46,480 nt of DNA from Nostoc linckia z4 (GCF_002608075.1 NZ_LAHA01000065.1:1-46480), one strand, 5' to 3'. Positions 31,196-40,482 are shown, numbered from the stretch's first letter. A program made the numbers and translations. Notes: generated from the sequence alone by a model not told the origin.

Positions 31196-31269
31196 GAGGC
31201 AGTGCGTTGGGCGGCTCTGCCGACTTGAAGCAACTGCCGTCCCACGCTGCACGAAGTGAGAGACGTGGG
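31196..31269 (-). repeat. Left end of tnpB element 3 with a repeat insertion
   Basis: CCCACG (31241-31246) and CGTGGG (31264-31269) form the left-end hairpin. Overlapping it on the left (31196-31243) is another member of the GC-rich repeat family (GAGGCAGTGCGTTGGGCGG ... CCGACTTGAAGCAACTGCC). A GAGACGCTACGCGAACGCC repeat precedes it (31131-31149). Confidence 0.6.
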
Positions 31270-31731
31270 GCTTCTGTCGGTTCAAGCTAAATCAGATGAG
31301 TATACCCAAATGAAATCAATATGAATTTACGTCATTAGGCATAAACTATTTTCAATCCATTGGATGGATGAAGCCTTATGTTAATTTATTTAAGCTTAGT
31401 TGCATTACAGATTAATACTTATTTGTGTTATTAAGATTAATTAATTGTAATTTTGATTAAAAATTTTTATTTTTATTTATATAAAATTGTTACATTAACT
31501 TGAAATCCTATTTATAAATGAAAAATATATAAGAATATATTACAGCACAAGGCACTTCAAACACAAGACAATTCAATATTTTTGAAATAACGCAAAATAA
31601 AAAAGTTACATTTACTTTACCAATGCTTTTTACAATTATTACACTTAAAATTTTATTCCAAGATACTAACAACTAATTATTAATAACTATGTAGATTTAA
31701 ATAATTTTGAAAATTTATAAAAGGAGTACAA
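31270..31731 (+). promoter_or_regulatory. Long AT-rich leader before flavodoxin
   Basis: About 460 bp, very AT-rich from 31370 on, with no gene. Such a leader suits an inducible promoter; iron-stress flavodoxin genes are normally under Fur. I could not find a convincing 19-bp Fur box, only loose stretches such as ACTAATTATTAATAACT at 31672-31688. AAAAGGAG before the ATG is a strong ribosome site. Confidence 0.4.
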
Positions 31732-32244
31732 ATGTCTAAAATTGGTTTATTTTTTGGTACTCAAACAGGCAATACCCAAACTGAATCAGAAATAATTCAG
31801 AAGGAATTTGGTGGTGATAGCGTTGTAACGTTAAATGATGTTTCACAAGCTGAACCAAGTGATTTTAATAACTACGACTATATCATTGTTGGTTGTCCTA
31901 CTTGGAATGTTGGAGAATTGCAAAGTGATTGGGAAGATTTTTATGATGAGTTAGATAACATTGACTTCACGGGCAAAAAAGTTGCTTATTTTGGTACTGG
32001 AGACCAGGTTGGTTATCCAGATACATTTCAAGATGCACTCGGTATTCTAGAGGAAAAAATTTCAGAAAATGGTGCTGAAACAGTTGGCTATTGGCCTACA
32101 GAAGGTTATGAATTCAGCGAGTCTAAAGCTGTTCGTGATGGTAAATTTGTAGGTCTTGCCCTTGATGAAGATAATCAATCCGATTTAACAGAGGAAAGAA
32201 TCAAAGCTTGGGTTACACAATTGAAGCCAGAGTTTGGTTTGTAA
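31732..32244 (+). CDS. isiB: Long-chain flavodoxin
   Basis: A 170-residue cyanobacterial-type flavodoxin. The FMN phosphate loop is GTQTGNTQTE (about 9-18). The isoalloxazine-binding loops are PTWNVGELQSDWEDF and FGTGDQVGYPDTFQDALG. The long-chain insert (YWPTEGYEFSESKAV) is present. It replaces ferredoxin as electron carrier when iron is short or under oxidative stress, for example from photosystem I to NADP reductase. It stands alone. Plasmid-borne flavodoxin next to a chaperone island fits a general stress-survival role. Confidence 0.92.
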   Translation: MSKIGLFFGTQTGNTQTESEIIQKEFGGDSVVTLNDVSQAEPSDFNNYDYIIVGCPTWNVGELQSDWEDFYDELDNIDFTGKKVAYFGTGDQVGYPDTFQDALGILEEKISENGAETVGYWPTEGYEFSESKAVRDGKFVGLALDEDNQSDLTEERIKAWVTQLKPEFGL

Positions 32245-32414
32245 AGCTTTATTCACTAAAATGCTTGTTACCTAATTAGGTAAATTTGAGAATTCTTTGC
32301 CCGTCTCAAAGATGAAACTGCGCGAAAGAAACTAGTGAAAACCATTCTCTAAAACATAACTTGCTTCGGGTTGCCTTTGAAATACTTGGCTCAATTGCGT
32401 GAAAAATAGGTTTT

Positions 32415-34613
32415 ATGAAACTGCTTATCGTTGAGAATGATCGAGATACGGCGGCTGCTCTCACCACTTCTTTGGTAGCACAGCAGTTTACAGTTGATAC
32501 CGTTAGTGATAGTCGATCGGCACTAGAGTTAGCTGAGGCAACAGAGTATGACCTGATCGTGCTAGATGTTATGCTACCCGATGAGAATGGAATTCGTCTG
32601 TGTCGCCAACTAAGGACACAGAATCAGCAAAAGCCTATTTTGCTGCTCACAAGGAAGGTTGATCCGGCAGATAGAATAGCAGGCTTTGAGGCAGGAGCAG
32701 ATGACTCTATTACTAAACCCTATGAGCTATCAGAACTGCTAGCTCGGATTCGGGCATTACTGCGACGAGGCAGCACAGTATTAACCAAAGTACTCTGCTG
32801 GGGTCAGTTGCAGCTCGATCCGAATAATTGCGAAGTCATCTGTCAAGGCAAAGGCTTACATCTCACGCCTAAAGAATACAAACTGCTGGAGCTATTTTTG
32901 CGACATCCGCGGCGGATTTTTGACCGAAGGACTCTGCTCGATCGCATCTGTTCGATTGATGAATGTCCCGGTGAAGAAGCTATAACAACTCAAATTCGCG
33001 GGTTGCGGCGCAAACTCCAGATGGCTGGGCTGAATTCCGATCCAATTGAAACATTGTATGGGCTGGGGTATCGGCTGAAATCTGTGCCAGAAGAGCGGGA
33101 GCAGGGGTCGGAGCAAGGACACGGGGATACGGAGACACGGGGACAAGGGGACACGGGGAATATATTTGATAGGCTCTCCGCGTTACCCTTTGGGGCCACC
33201 AGTCGCCACAAGTCTTTGCCTTCTGGGTTCGGAAGTGATGCTCCTAACGTCGCTAACGCTGTGCTAACGGACTCGACGGGAAATGGAGCCACTCCGGTCT
33301 TGGGATCTCACGCCACTCCCCTCTCTGCGAGACGCTACGCGAACAAGTCGGGAAACCCGCCCACAGGGGTGGCTCCCCAAGTGGAGAATGCGACATCCAA
33401 GACTCTGACTTCTTCACCGCAAAGCGGCTCAGTCCAAGGTGCTGGTTCACCGCATCTCCCCATCTCTGCGTTTTCCTCATCCTACCTGCTGAATGCAAAT
33501 CGATATGATGCAGAGGCGGAGACAGTGGCGGCAATTCAGCAGATGTGGCAGGATTATCAGGAGCGATTGCAGGGCCAACTAGCAAAGCTGGAGGAGGCGA
33601 TCGCCCACCTCTCTACTAATAGTCTCACCCCTGACGGACGGCAGTTCGCCCAGACCATCGCCCATCGGCTGATTGGCTCTTTGGGGGCATTTGGTATGCC
33701 GCAAGCAGCAGAACTTGCCCGCCAGATCGAACGCACCTTGAAAACACCAACGCCTGCTGTCCAATCAGAGGAAGCGGTTCAACTAAAATCGCTGCTTGGG
33801 CAACTGAGGCAAGTTATCCAGCAGTTACCTACTTTTGCTACAACAGCGCCCACTCCAGTACTGAAGTCTAGCGATCGCGTGGTTTTGTTGATTGATGATG
33901 ATACTGACTTGATTGAGCAAATGCAGGCAAATGCCTCAAACTGGAGCATTCACCTGGAAACCGTCACTGACCTTACTCTCGCCCGCCAACGCCTTCAGTA
34001 CCTCACGCCCGATGCCATCATATTGGATCTTACCTTTCCCAATACCACCGAAAGCGGCTTGACCCTACTGGCACAGTTGAAGCACCAATTTCCCACTATT
34101 CCTGTGCTGGTGCTGACAGGACTTGGCGATTTAACCAAGCGCGTAGAAGTCACCCGTTTAGGAGCCAACGCCTTTTTGCAAAAGCCTGCCACTCCTACCG
34201 AAGTGTTTCAAGCCGTCAGCCAACTCCTCCACCGGATTGACACTATCAATGCCAGACTGCTGATTGTGGATGACGATCCGGCATTGTTGTCCCTTTTACA
34301 AGCCCAACTGCAACCGTGGGGTTTTCAGGTCACAACCTTGGCAGATTCAAGCCAGTTTTGGCAATACTTGGAAGCCACCACTCCCGATCTGCTATTGCTG
34401 GATGTCGCTATGCCTGGGTTTAGCGGCATTGAACTATGCCAGGTAGTCAAGAGCGATCCGCGTTGGAGTCGGCTACCTGTGTTGTTGTTATCGGCTCATG
34501 CCGATGCTGATACCCTGTACCGGGCCCTAACAGCGGGGGCAGATGACTATATCTTAAAACCAATCGTAGAAACCGATTTGATTCAGCGAATTTTAAATTT
34601 CAATTCCTGGTAG
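32415..34613 (+). CDS. Multidomain response regulator REC-wHTH-HPt-REC-REC
   Basis: A 732-residue protein. REC1 spans 2-115 (Asp51, Lys101). An OmpR/PhoB-type winged helix spans 125-222 (LTPKEYKLLELFLRHPRRIF, TTQIRGLRRKL, GLGYRL). A repeat-derived linker covers about 226-358. An HPt domain spans about 370-445 with His417 in AHRLIGSLGAFGM. REC2 spans about 487-592 (Asp538) and REC3 about 613-730 (Asp663). It could receive phosphate at several sites and act as both phosphorelay node and DNA-binding regulator. No histidine kinase is encoded nearby. The linker is built of non-coding repeats in frame. It is a candidate regulator of the island motif, by inference only. Confidence 0.88.
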   Translation: MKLLIVENDRDTAAALTTSLVAQQFTVDTVSDSRSALELAEATEYDLIVLDVMLPDENGIRLCRQLRTQNQQKPILLLTRKVDPADRIAGFEAGADDSITKPYELSELLARIRALLRRGSTVLTKVLCWGQLQLDPNNCEVICQGKGLHLTPKEYKLLELFLRHPRRIFDRRTLLDRICSIDECPGEEAITTQIRGLRRKLQMAGLNSDPIETLYGLGYRLKSVPEEREQGSEQGHGDTETRGQGDTGNIFDRLSALPFGATSRHKSLPSGFGSDAPNVANAVLTDSTGNGATPVLGSHATPLSARRYANKSGNPPTGVAPQVENATSKTLTSSPQSGSVQGAGSPHLPISAFSSSYLLNANRYDAEAETVAAIQQMWQDYQERLQGQLAKLEEAIAHLSTNSLTPDGRQFAQTIAHRLIGSLGAFGMPQAAELARQIERTLKTPTPAVQSEEAVQLKSLLGQLRQVIQQLPTFATTAPTPVLKSSDRVVLLIDDDTDLIEQMQANASNWSIHLETVTDLTLARQRLQYLTPDAIILDLTFPNTTESGLTLLAQLKHQFPTIPVLVLTGLGDLTKRVEVTRLGANAFLQKPATPTEVFQAVSQLLHRIDTINARLLIVDDDPALLSLLQAQLQPWGFQVTTLADSSQFWQYLEATTPDLLLLDVAMPGFSGIELCQVVKSDPRWSRLPVLLLSAHADADTLYRALTAGADDYILKPIVETDLIQRILNFNSW
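33090..33488 (+). repeat. Repeat mosaic inside the response regulator linker
   Basis: This stretch of the coding sequence is composed of elements found elsewhere between genes. It has GGGGACACGG-type low-complexity units (33110-33158), a GAGACGCTACGCGAAC unit (33329-33344; compare 31131), and the AAGTCGGGAAACCCGCC core of the GC-rich repeat (33345-33361). TTCACCGCAAAGCGGCT and similar pieces follow. It contains no stop in the gene's frame and joins the winged helix to the HPt domain. Confidence 0.7.
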
Positions 34614-35196
34614 GGATTTAAAATAAGGGACTTCCAAATAAAAAAATAACCAATCACTGTGTTAGCAGGGGAGCCAGTGCTGTGGTGTTAGCGTAGCGGT
34701 AGCGACGCAGGAGCGTCGGCAGTCCGATCTTGGGGGTTTCCCCCAGGAGGAACTGCCGTTAGCGAAGCGGTAGCGAGTCTTCGAGCGTCAAGGGTTTCCC
34801 GACTTGAGCAAACTGGCGTGAGCAGGGGGAGTAAGAAAAATAGAATTATGAATAAATTGGATCATTTATTTCTTGGAAATTCCTAATTAGTAATTGATAC
34901 TTCATCCCTTAGAGCTGATTCGTAAAGAAAATCTTAAGGGTACTTAACTCATTACTAGGTCTGAGTTTCAGCGAATAAGCGCTTTATTAACTTAAATGCC
35001 TAAAACCCTTACTAGACAAGTAGTTTACTTTAGTTTACAAATTAGCTCTCAAGAGATTGATTCAAATAATGATGCTAGCAGCAATGCTACGCGAACGTAC
35101 TTTGTTATTTTCCATCAATCAATTTAGAGAGAAGTTGTATTGCATGAAACCAGATTAAATCTGACGCCCCTTCATTACGAATAACGAATTGGTATT
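34614..35196. repeat. Gap with a nested composite repeat
   Basis: 34669-34829 is a GC-rich repeat whose two halves (GGGAGCCAGTGCTGTGG and GGTTTCCCGACTTGAGCAAA) are separated by about 105 bp. The insert holds two TAGCGNAGCGGTAGCGA units and, inside them, another copy of the same family (GGCAGT ... CTTGGGGGTTTCCCCCAGGA ... AACTGCC). Downstream, 34830-35196 shows no gene or clear signal. Confidence 0.65.
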
Positions 35197-35580
35197 ATGT
35201 CCTCTTATACAAATCGATGCATCCTGGTGATTGACGATGAACCTGACCTGTGCAGCATTGTCAAGTTCACGCTAGAACGCCTCAAAAGCTGGAAAATCCT
35301 CACAGCTGAGTCTGCACAGGCAGGACTGATGCAGGCAGAAACGCAGCACCCAGACGTGATTTTGCTCGATCTAAGCCTGTATGGTGAAGATAGACTGACT
35401 ATGCTGCAATCTTTGAAAACTAATCCGACTACGCAGTCGATTCCGGTTATCTTGTTTACCGCCACAGACCCGTCAGACGATTCGCTGGGATTTGACCCCT
35501 CTGAATTTGCTGGAGTGATCCTGAAGCCGTTCAATGTCTTGCAGCTTGGCGAGCAGATTATTGAGCAACTGGGGTGGTAA
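35197..35580 (+). CDS. Single-domain response regulator (receiver only)
   Basis: A 127-residue CheY-like receiver with no output domain. The acidic pocket is IDDEPD (13-14), the phosphate acceptor is Asp58 in VILLDLS, and there is a threonine in FTATDPSD and a lysine in LKPFN. Such stand-alone receivers pass phosphate in relays or bind partner proteins. It lies 580 bp after the HPt-containing response regulator and could be its relay partner. Its cognate kinase is unknown. Confidence 0.88.
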   Translation: MSSYTNRCILVIDDEPDLCSIVKFTLERLKSWKILTAESAQAGLMQAETQHPDVILLDLSLYGEDRLTMLQSLKTNPTTQSIPVILFTATDPSDDSLGFDPSEFAGVILKPFNVLQLGEQIIEQLGW

Positions 35581-35658
35581 GGTTAGGTGCAATGCCTTTT
35601 TTAGGCTTTGTTGCATGAAACAGAAAAAAGACACACCAACTATTAGCAGAGTTAATGA

Positions 35659-36010
35659 TTATTTTTCCACTTTGTAGCTATCTGGTTTGCCTAATTAAAT
35701 CATGCGATTAAGTGCAGCACATTGCAGAAATAACTTAACAGCTTGATTGTCAAAAAAGTGCCGTCTTAGCTTACCGCCAAAAATAATTTTGAGTTGAAAC
35801 ATAGCTGTCTCGGATAATGAACGTCGATGATACCCACTTTCTTGTTTCCATTGTTTACATCCGACTTGGTTCACCCGCAGCAGATTTTCATCTCTAGGAT
35901 GAGGCTTCGTGTTGCTGTTTGTGCGTTGTTAAATTTTTGCGTTACTGCGCGGTGGAATTACCACTTCGGTCCCAGCTTGTGAAATGGTGTTGTAACAGTC
36001 AAATGTGTCA
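35659..36010 (-). pseudogene. IS5-type transposase C-terminal remnant
   Basis: The minus strand encodes WKQESGYHRRSLSETAMFQL, KIIFGGKLRR and NQAVKLFLQCAALNRMI, typical of the C-terminal catalytic part of IS5-family transposases. It then reaches a stop at 35695. Shifted frame continues KPDSYKVEK to a stop at 35659, so a frameshift is present, and further stops lie upstream (for example near 35930). GGCTTTGTTGCATGAAAC at 35603-35620 looks like the IS end. The element is dead. Confidence 0.7.
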
Positions 36011-36039
36011 GGAGCAACGCGAATTTGTGATGTCGGACT

Positions 36040-36646
36040 TTAAACGAGCGATGCCTGCGGCGGGCTGCGCCTACGCTAAAACGTATATTTAAGTATAAGG
36101 TTACTTTATTTACATAAGTTTGTTAAAAACCACGACAATAAATCTTGATGAGTTGTCTCAAAAAGATTGAAAATAAGTAATTTGGTAATAATCGAGATTT
36201 ATTACTTAGTATTTAATACAACAAAAACTTTGCTAAGAGATAACTTGAGTATAAATTTTATCAAGCACAAAATGGCTGGAGGAAAGAATTAAAAATAGAG
36301 CCTACATATTTGTCCCAACTTTTAGCTAGGAATTGGCATCGCAGATGTAACATGATCTCTGGGATTTTTGTATACAAATATGGTAACTGCCAATTACTAC
36401 TTTTGAAGTATTAATTTATTGGAAACCTAAGACTATTGATAGAAAATAAATAATTCTTTTTTAACTATAACTCTAAGCAATAAAAACGTTAGGAAAATCA
36501 ATTTGTTCCAAGTTTGATAATTAAAAGATACATAGGGGTAGGGGTAGGGTTACGGAAGCTGCGGCCAAGGGCAAACGCGCACTGTAAAACCCTTTTTAAA
36601 AGAAAGACTTTCTTGAAATTCTAGTCTTAAGTTTTTAGGAGTTTCT
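36040..36646. other. Non-coding region before the glycosyltransferase
   Basis: About 600 bp with no gene. It is mostly AT-rich, with a short GGGGTAGGGGTAGGGTT stretch (36536-36552). AAAGAAAGACTTTCTTG (36600-36616) is a small palindrome 30 bp before the next start. TAGGAG precedes the glycosyltransferase ATG. Confidence 0.4.
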
Positions 36647-37744
36647 ATGCGGATTGCTCAAATTGCTCCTCTTTGGGAGAGAGTTCCACCTCTTGGTTAT
36701 GGTGGAACAGAATTAGTCGTGGGCTTATTGACCGATGAATTAGTTAGGCGAGGGCATGAAGTAACGCTATTTGCATCGGGAGATTCAATAACTTTGGCAA
36801 AGCTGCAATCAGTTCATCCTTATGCTTTGAGACTAGATTCAAGCATCAAAGAGTGTAACATCTATGAAATGTTGGAACTGGCTTTGGTATATGAGCGAGC
36901 CCAAACCTTTGACATAATTCATTCACATATGGGCTGGAGTGCGTTGCCCTATGCGAATTTAGTTAATACTCCGACAGTTACCACGTTACATGGTATCTTT
37001 ACCCCTGATAACGAAAAGATGTTTCAATATGCCAAAAACCAGCCCTATGTAAGTATTTCCAATTCCCAACGTGAATCTAGGTTAGGGTTGAATTATGTAG
37101 CAACTGTCTACAATGGCATTGATATCAGTAGTCATAAGTTTCATCCTCAGCCGGACGAACCACCTTATCTGGCTTTTTTGGGAAGAATTTCACCAGAAAA
37201 GGGAACGCACTTAGCAATACAGATTGCAAAAGAGGCTGGTTGGCGTTTAAAGATGGCAGCTAAGGTGGATGTCGTTGATATGGAGTATTTTGAGCGAGAA
37301 ATTCAGCCCTTAATTGATGGTCAGCAAATTCAGTATTTGGGTGAAGCTAACCATGTTCAAAAGAATGCTTTGATGGGGGGTGCAGTAGCAACTTTATTTA
37401 CGATTACTTGGCGAGAACCCTTTGGTTTGGTAATGACAGAATCAATGGCAGCAGGAACACCAGTCATCGCCATGAATTTAGGTTCAGTTCCTGAAGTAAT
37501 TGTTTACGGAAAAACTGGCTTTATTTGTAATAGTATTTCTGAATGTGTTAATGCCGTTAACAAAGTGGCAGAACTAGATCGTCATGCTTGTCGTCAACAT
37601 GTCGAGAATTGTTTTAGCGTACAAAAAATGGTAGATGGCTATGAAGAAGTTTATTGGCAGATTCTGGCAGAACGCATGACTCAAAATGGAAAAATTATGC
37701 ATTTTGGCGATTTTAAACATAAACATCAAATCCAGAAATGTTGA
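36647..37744 (+). CDS. Glycosyltransferase family 4 (GT-B fold)
   Basis: A 365-residue protein. The N-terminal Rossmann domain starts MRIAQIAPLWERVPP with GYGGTELVVGLLTDELVRRGHEVTLFASGDS; the sugar-nucleotide-binding domain has FLGRISPEKGTHLAI. The EX7E motif is in REPFGLVMTESMAAGTPVIA. It transfers a sugar from a nucleotide donor to an unknown acceptor, perhaps surface polysaccharide. The last codons (CAG AAA TGT TGA) fall in sequence that recurs at 38395 as the end of an IS4-type remnant. So the present C-terminus was formed by the IS, and a few native residues may be lost. Confidence 0.85.
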   Translation: MRIAQIAPLWERVPPLGYGGTELVVGLLTDELVRRGHEVTLFASGDSITLAKLQSVHPYALRLDSSIKECNIYEMLELALVYERAQTFDIIHSHMGWSALPYANLVNTPTVTTLHGIFTPDNEKMFQYAKNQPYVSISNSQRESRLGLNYVATVYNGIDISSHKFHPQPDEPPYLAFLGRISPEKGTHLAIQIAKEAGWRLKMAAKVDVVDMEYFEREIQPLIDGQQIQYLGEANHVQKNALMGGAVATLFTITWREPFGLVMTESMAAGTPVIAMNLGSVPEVIVYGKTGFICNSISECVNAVNKVAELDRHACRQHVENCFSVQKMVDGYEEVYWQILAERMTQNGKIMHFGDFKHKHQIQKC

Positions 37745-38091
37745 ATCTAATACAAAACTTTACATATTTAGTTAAATTAGCTTTAAAAAGCCTAAAATAG
37801 TCAATAAAACATAATCTCCTCAAACCAATAAGCATAACTGATTTTCTGACACATACAAGATTGTAAATAGCTGAGTTTATCTAATAGCGTATGTCCCAAT
37901 TTTTGTGGGATAGATAATATCTGTAAAATTAGATAGGCTATTAAAGTAAGATAAATTTGTATAGTGATACCATTGACATTCTTAGTAATTAAATTGTCAA
38001 GTTTTAAGTGATCTTTAAAAACTTCCATAACAATTCAACTCCCCAACGCAATCAATAAATATCCCTAATTTCATCATCACTAACTTTGCTT
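37732..38091 (-). pseudogene. IS4-type transposase remnant, copy 1
   Basis: The minus strand encodes LKLDNLITKNVNGITIQIYL, TLIAYLILQ and LLDKLSYLQSCMCQ, the end of an IS4-family transposase. Its stop is at 37801. The same end, about 85% alike by eye, is at 38395-38720. Upstream of about 38091 the similarity ends, so only the 3' third remains. Confidence 0.7.
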
Positions 38092-38171
38092 GGTTAAAAA
38101 TGTTGTAATTTTCTTAACTAAATAAATCAGTTCATCACATAACATCTTAAAAAGCTAGATTAAAGACCATC

Positions 38172-38360
38172 ATGTCTCTCATCAAAATTTACTCTGTTAT
38201 TGGCATTGAAAACTTTACTTTAGTGGTGTTTAACACACAGATATATTTCTGGCAGTTTCGGTTAGTTAGTGCTGATGGCGCGGTATTTGGTGAACAAAGA
38301 CTGTATTATACCCCTCAAGCAGCAGCAGCAGCAGGCCGGAAGTGTATTCAAGTGGATTAG
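38172..38360 (+). CDS. Small hypothetical protein
   Basis: A 62-residue protein, MSLIKIYSVIGIENFTLVVF, then IYFWQFRLVSADGAVFG and YYTPQAAAAAGRKCIQVD. It resembles small conserved proteins seen in filamentous cyanobacteria, but I know no function for them. It has no transmembrane segment and looks like one small beta-rich domain. It lies between two IS4 remnants. There is no strong ribosome site. Confidence 0.45.
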   Translation: MSLIKIYSVIGIENFTLVVFNTQIYFWQFRLVSADGAVFGEQRLYYTPQAAAAAGRKCIQVD

Positions 38361-38394
38361 TAATGAACCCAGGCTCTTCAAGATATACAGGATA

Positions 38395-39072
38395 CCAGAA
38401 ATGTTGAATTGTAGATACAAAACTTTACATATTTAGTTAAAATAACTCTAAAAAGCCTAAAATAGTCAACATAACATTATCTCATCAAGCCAATGAACAT
38501 AACTAATTTTTTGACACATACATGATTGTAAATAACGGAATTTATTTAATAGAGTATCTCCCCATTGTTTGGGTATAGATAAAAGCTGTAAAATCAAATA
38601 TGCAATTAAACTGATGTAAATTTGTATGGTGATACCATTGACGTTCTTAGTAATTAATTTGTCAAGTTTTAAGTGCATCTTTAAAAACTTCCATAACAAT
38701 TCAACTCCCCAACGTAACCGATAAATATCCCTAATTTCGTCATCACTAACTGCGGCATCTCCCGATGCTGGTAAATTAGTCACTAAGCGAAACTTAGTTT
38801 TCGTGTCTAAATCACAAAAATTAATGACTCTATAAGCTTGAGCATCATCAGATGTACCGACTTTGACTAATCCAGTTGAGTTCTGAAATTCTAGTTTCCA
38901 ATTGTTTTTTATCCGCAACACAAAATATTTATTTTCTTGTACTAATTCTTGGATAAATTTTAATCCAGCGAAACCCCTATCTATTCCCCCCAACAGCATT
39001 TAGCGTGAGATTAGACATCATTTTTGAGCCAAATTTATAATCATGGTCATGACCAAAGTTGGTTGGCCGCCG
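38395..39072 (-). pseudogene. IS4-type transposase remnant, copy 2, frameshifted
   Basis: The minus strand reads TNFGHDHDYKFGSKMMSNLT from about 39066, then loses frame at a run of six Gs (plus-strand Cs near 38986-38991). It resumes as GIDRGFAGLKFIQELVQENK through IYRLRWGVELLWKFLKMHLK, the IS4 YxxRWxxE region, to a stop at 38466. The N-terminal half is missing because the fragment starts exactly where the 503-bp repeat at 39073 begins. Confidence 0.75.
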
Positions 39073-39162
39073 CGCATCGTCAGAGATAGTTTTCAAGCCC
39101 CGGCAAGAGATGACTACACCAATCGTAACTAGAGCCAAGCCTATTATTGTCTCTCGCATCAT
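39073..39162 (-). pseudogene. 5' fragment of small membrane protein gene
   Basis: MMRETIIGLALVTIGVVISC and RGLKTISDDAR match the first 31 residues of the protein at 40425-40676 with two changes. The IS4 remnant replaces everything after, so only the first membrane segment is left. Confidence 0.75.
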
Positions 39163-39575
39163 CTCTTCCAGTTCTCGATAACTGAAGGCATAGAGACAAT
39201 ACCACCGGATGGATTGCAGAATAACCTCAGGCAGGAAGTGATACTAATTTATAATTCGTAATGACGCTCGCGGACTCGCTACCGCTACGAAGACAGTAAT
39301 TCGTAATTAAGACATATCGAAAAAGGTTTGATAAAGGCTGTTTACTCATAGTCTTTAAGGATGGGAGACTTTCCTTTAACTTGAGGTAGGAGCCAGCCAG
39401 AGGGCTAAGTTTTGCACATAGGCTTTAATATGTTCAAGGGCTTGTGGGTTTTGCTTCATCCCATCTCCAGGGGGTTCGGTTACAAAGCTAGGTGCGCCCA
39501 TATCAACATCCCAATTGTAGTCGGCGAAATGGTGGAAGCTTGATTCAGCGATCGCACGTCCTAAAATATTTCCTT
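39073..39575. repeat. 503-bp direct repeat, copy A
   Basis: This is colinear with 40587-41089, the same length with no gaps and only scattered base changes by eye. It contains the 5' fragment of a small membrane gene (39073-39162, minus), a spacer with the CGCTCGCGGACTCGCTACCG repeat, and the 3' third of the 39376-40275 gene. Confidence 0.9.
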
Positions 39576-40275
39576 GTTCATCCTGCGTACTTTCAAATGC
39601 AACTACTAAGTTGAAGTCCCGACCGGAGACTGAGCTTTTACCCAAGGCAATTACTCGTGCATTCTTCTCGTTTGCAGGCACACCTACGGCTCCTTCATGG
39701 GGATGAGCCGGAAAGAATTCAATCTCCTCAGAAGGTGATGTAGGATTCTTGAGTAAGTCATGAATAGGTTCTATGGGAGTAATTTTCTCGTAGTCACCAT
39801 TTAACCCAGAATGGAAGTTGGGCCAGGAAATATTCTTAGTGTAGATGTCATCAGGGTAGTGGTGCGAAGGATCGGGATCGGGATTCTTACTGTGAAAGTA
39901 ATGGGCTGCGCCGACACCACCAAGATTGCAAACCGAACAACCTAAATCCTGATGGTCACGGCTGACCAATAAACCGCCGCCGCGCTGACGGAAGGCACTG
40001 ATGCTCTGACACTCCTTTGGAGTTATGCCATCCCCTACATCCACAGCAAACAGCCACAGTTCATCAAAATCTGAATTCTCCAGCGTACTTAAAACTGGAT
40101 CGTTTTTTTCAGCAGTATTTTCTCGATCCCTTGCTGTTACCTGGTACAGCGGTTCCCCAGTGTCACTTTTCAACGAAGCTAAATAGTCCTTTAGCAAAGA
40201 AAATCGCCCAATATACCAATCATCTTCATTGGTGGGAATTGTTGTCTGTAACAGAATTTGAATTGGTTTAGTCAT
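39376..40275 (-). CDS. Uncharacterised protein, possible ThuA/GATase-like fold
   Basis: A 299-residue soluble protein. The segments DFDELWLFAVDVGDGITPKE and SAFRQRGGGLLVSRDHQDLG resemble the strand-and-loop pattern of ThuA and class I glutamine-amidotransferase-like domains. There is a CSVC pair after it, and histidine-rich stretches (HYFHSKNPDPDPSHHYPDD, FFPAHPHEGAV, SSFHHFADYNWD) that could bind metal. The C-terminus is YVQNLALWLAPTSS. There is no signal peptide. The function is unknown. A second, mostly deleted copy lies at 40890-41089. Confidence 0.6.
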   Translation of the reverse strand: MTKPIQILLQTTIPTNEDDWYIGRFSLLKDYLASLKSDTGEPLYQVTARDRENTAEKNDPVLSTLENSDFDELWLFAVDVGDGITPKECQSISAFRQRGGGLLVSRDHQDLGCSVCNLGGVGAAHYFHSKNPDPDPSHHYPDDIYTKNISWPNFHSGLNGDYEKITPIEPIHDLLKNPTSPSEEIEFFPAHPHEGAVGVPANEKNARVIALGKSSVSGRDFNLVVAFESTQDEQGNILGRAIAESSFHHFADYNWDVDMGAPSFVTEPPGDGMKQNPQALEHIKAYVQNLALWLAPTSS

Positions 40276-40403
40276 GATCTCACTCCCTAGGGTTCCTCTT
40301 GCAGCATGAGCTAATTACTAGATCAACATGGGAATTGTAGCGAGATAATCTAAGCAAAAAATGAGGACGTTTAAAGAGCAATGCTTTTGTGAAAGCAGAG
40401 AGT

Positions 40404-40482
40404 CGAACTGAAGTTTTCTCAATTTTAGCAGCCGTTTGTATGACTGGTGCCATTGGGGGATGGATACTCCCGATTCTTATTA
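40404..40482 (+). pseudogene. 3' fragment of the 41343-41834 membrane protein gene
   Basis: RTEVFSILAAVCMTGAIGGW then ILPIL matches the C-terminus of the intact gene (RTEVFSILTAVCATGAIAGW). It is joined directly to sequence (GTGAAAGCAGAGA, 40390-40402) that in the second copy lies at 41159-41171, well upstream of the intact gene. Everything in between has been deleted here. Confidence 0.75.

Noticed and set aside
31622..31700. A Fur box before flavodoxin
   Set aside because: The AT-rich leader contains only loose partial matches, not a convincing 19-bp palindrome.
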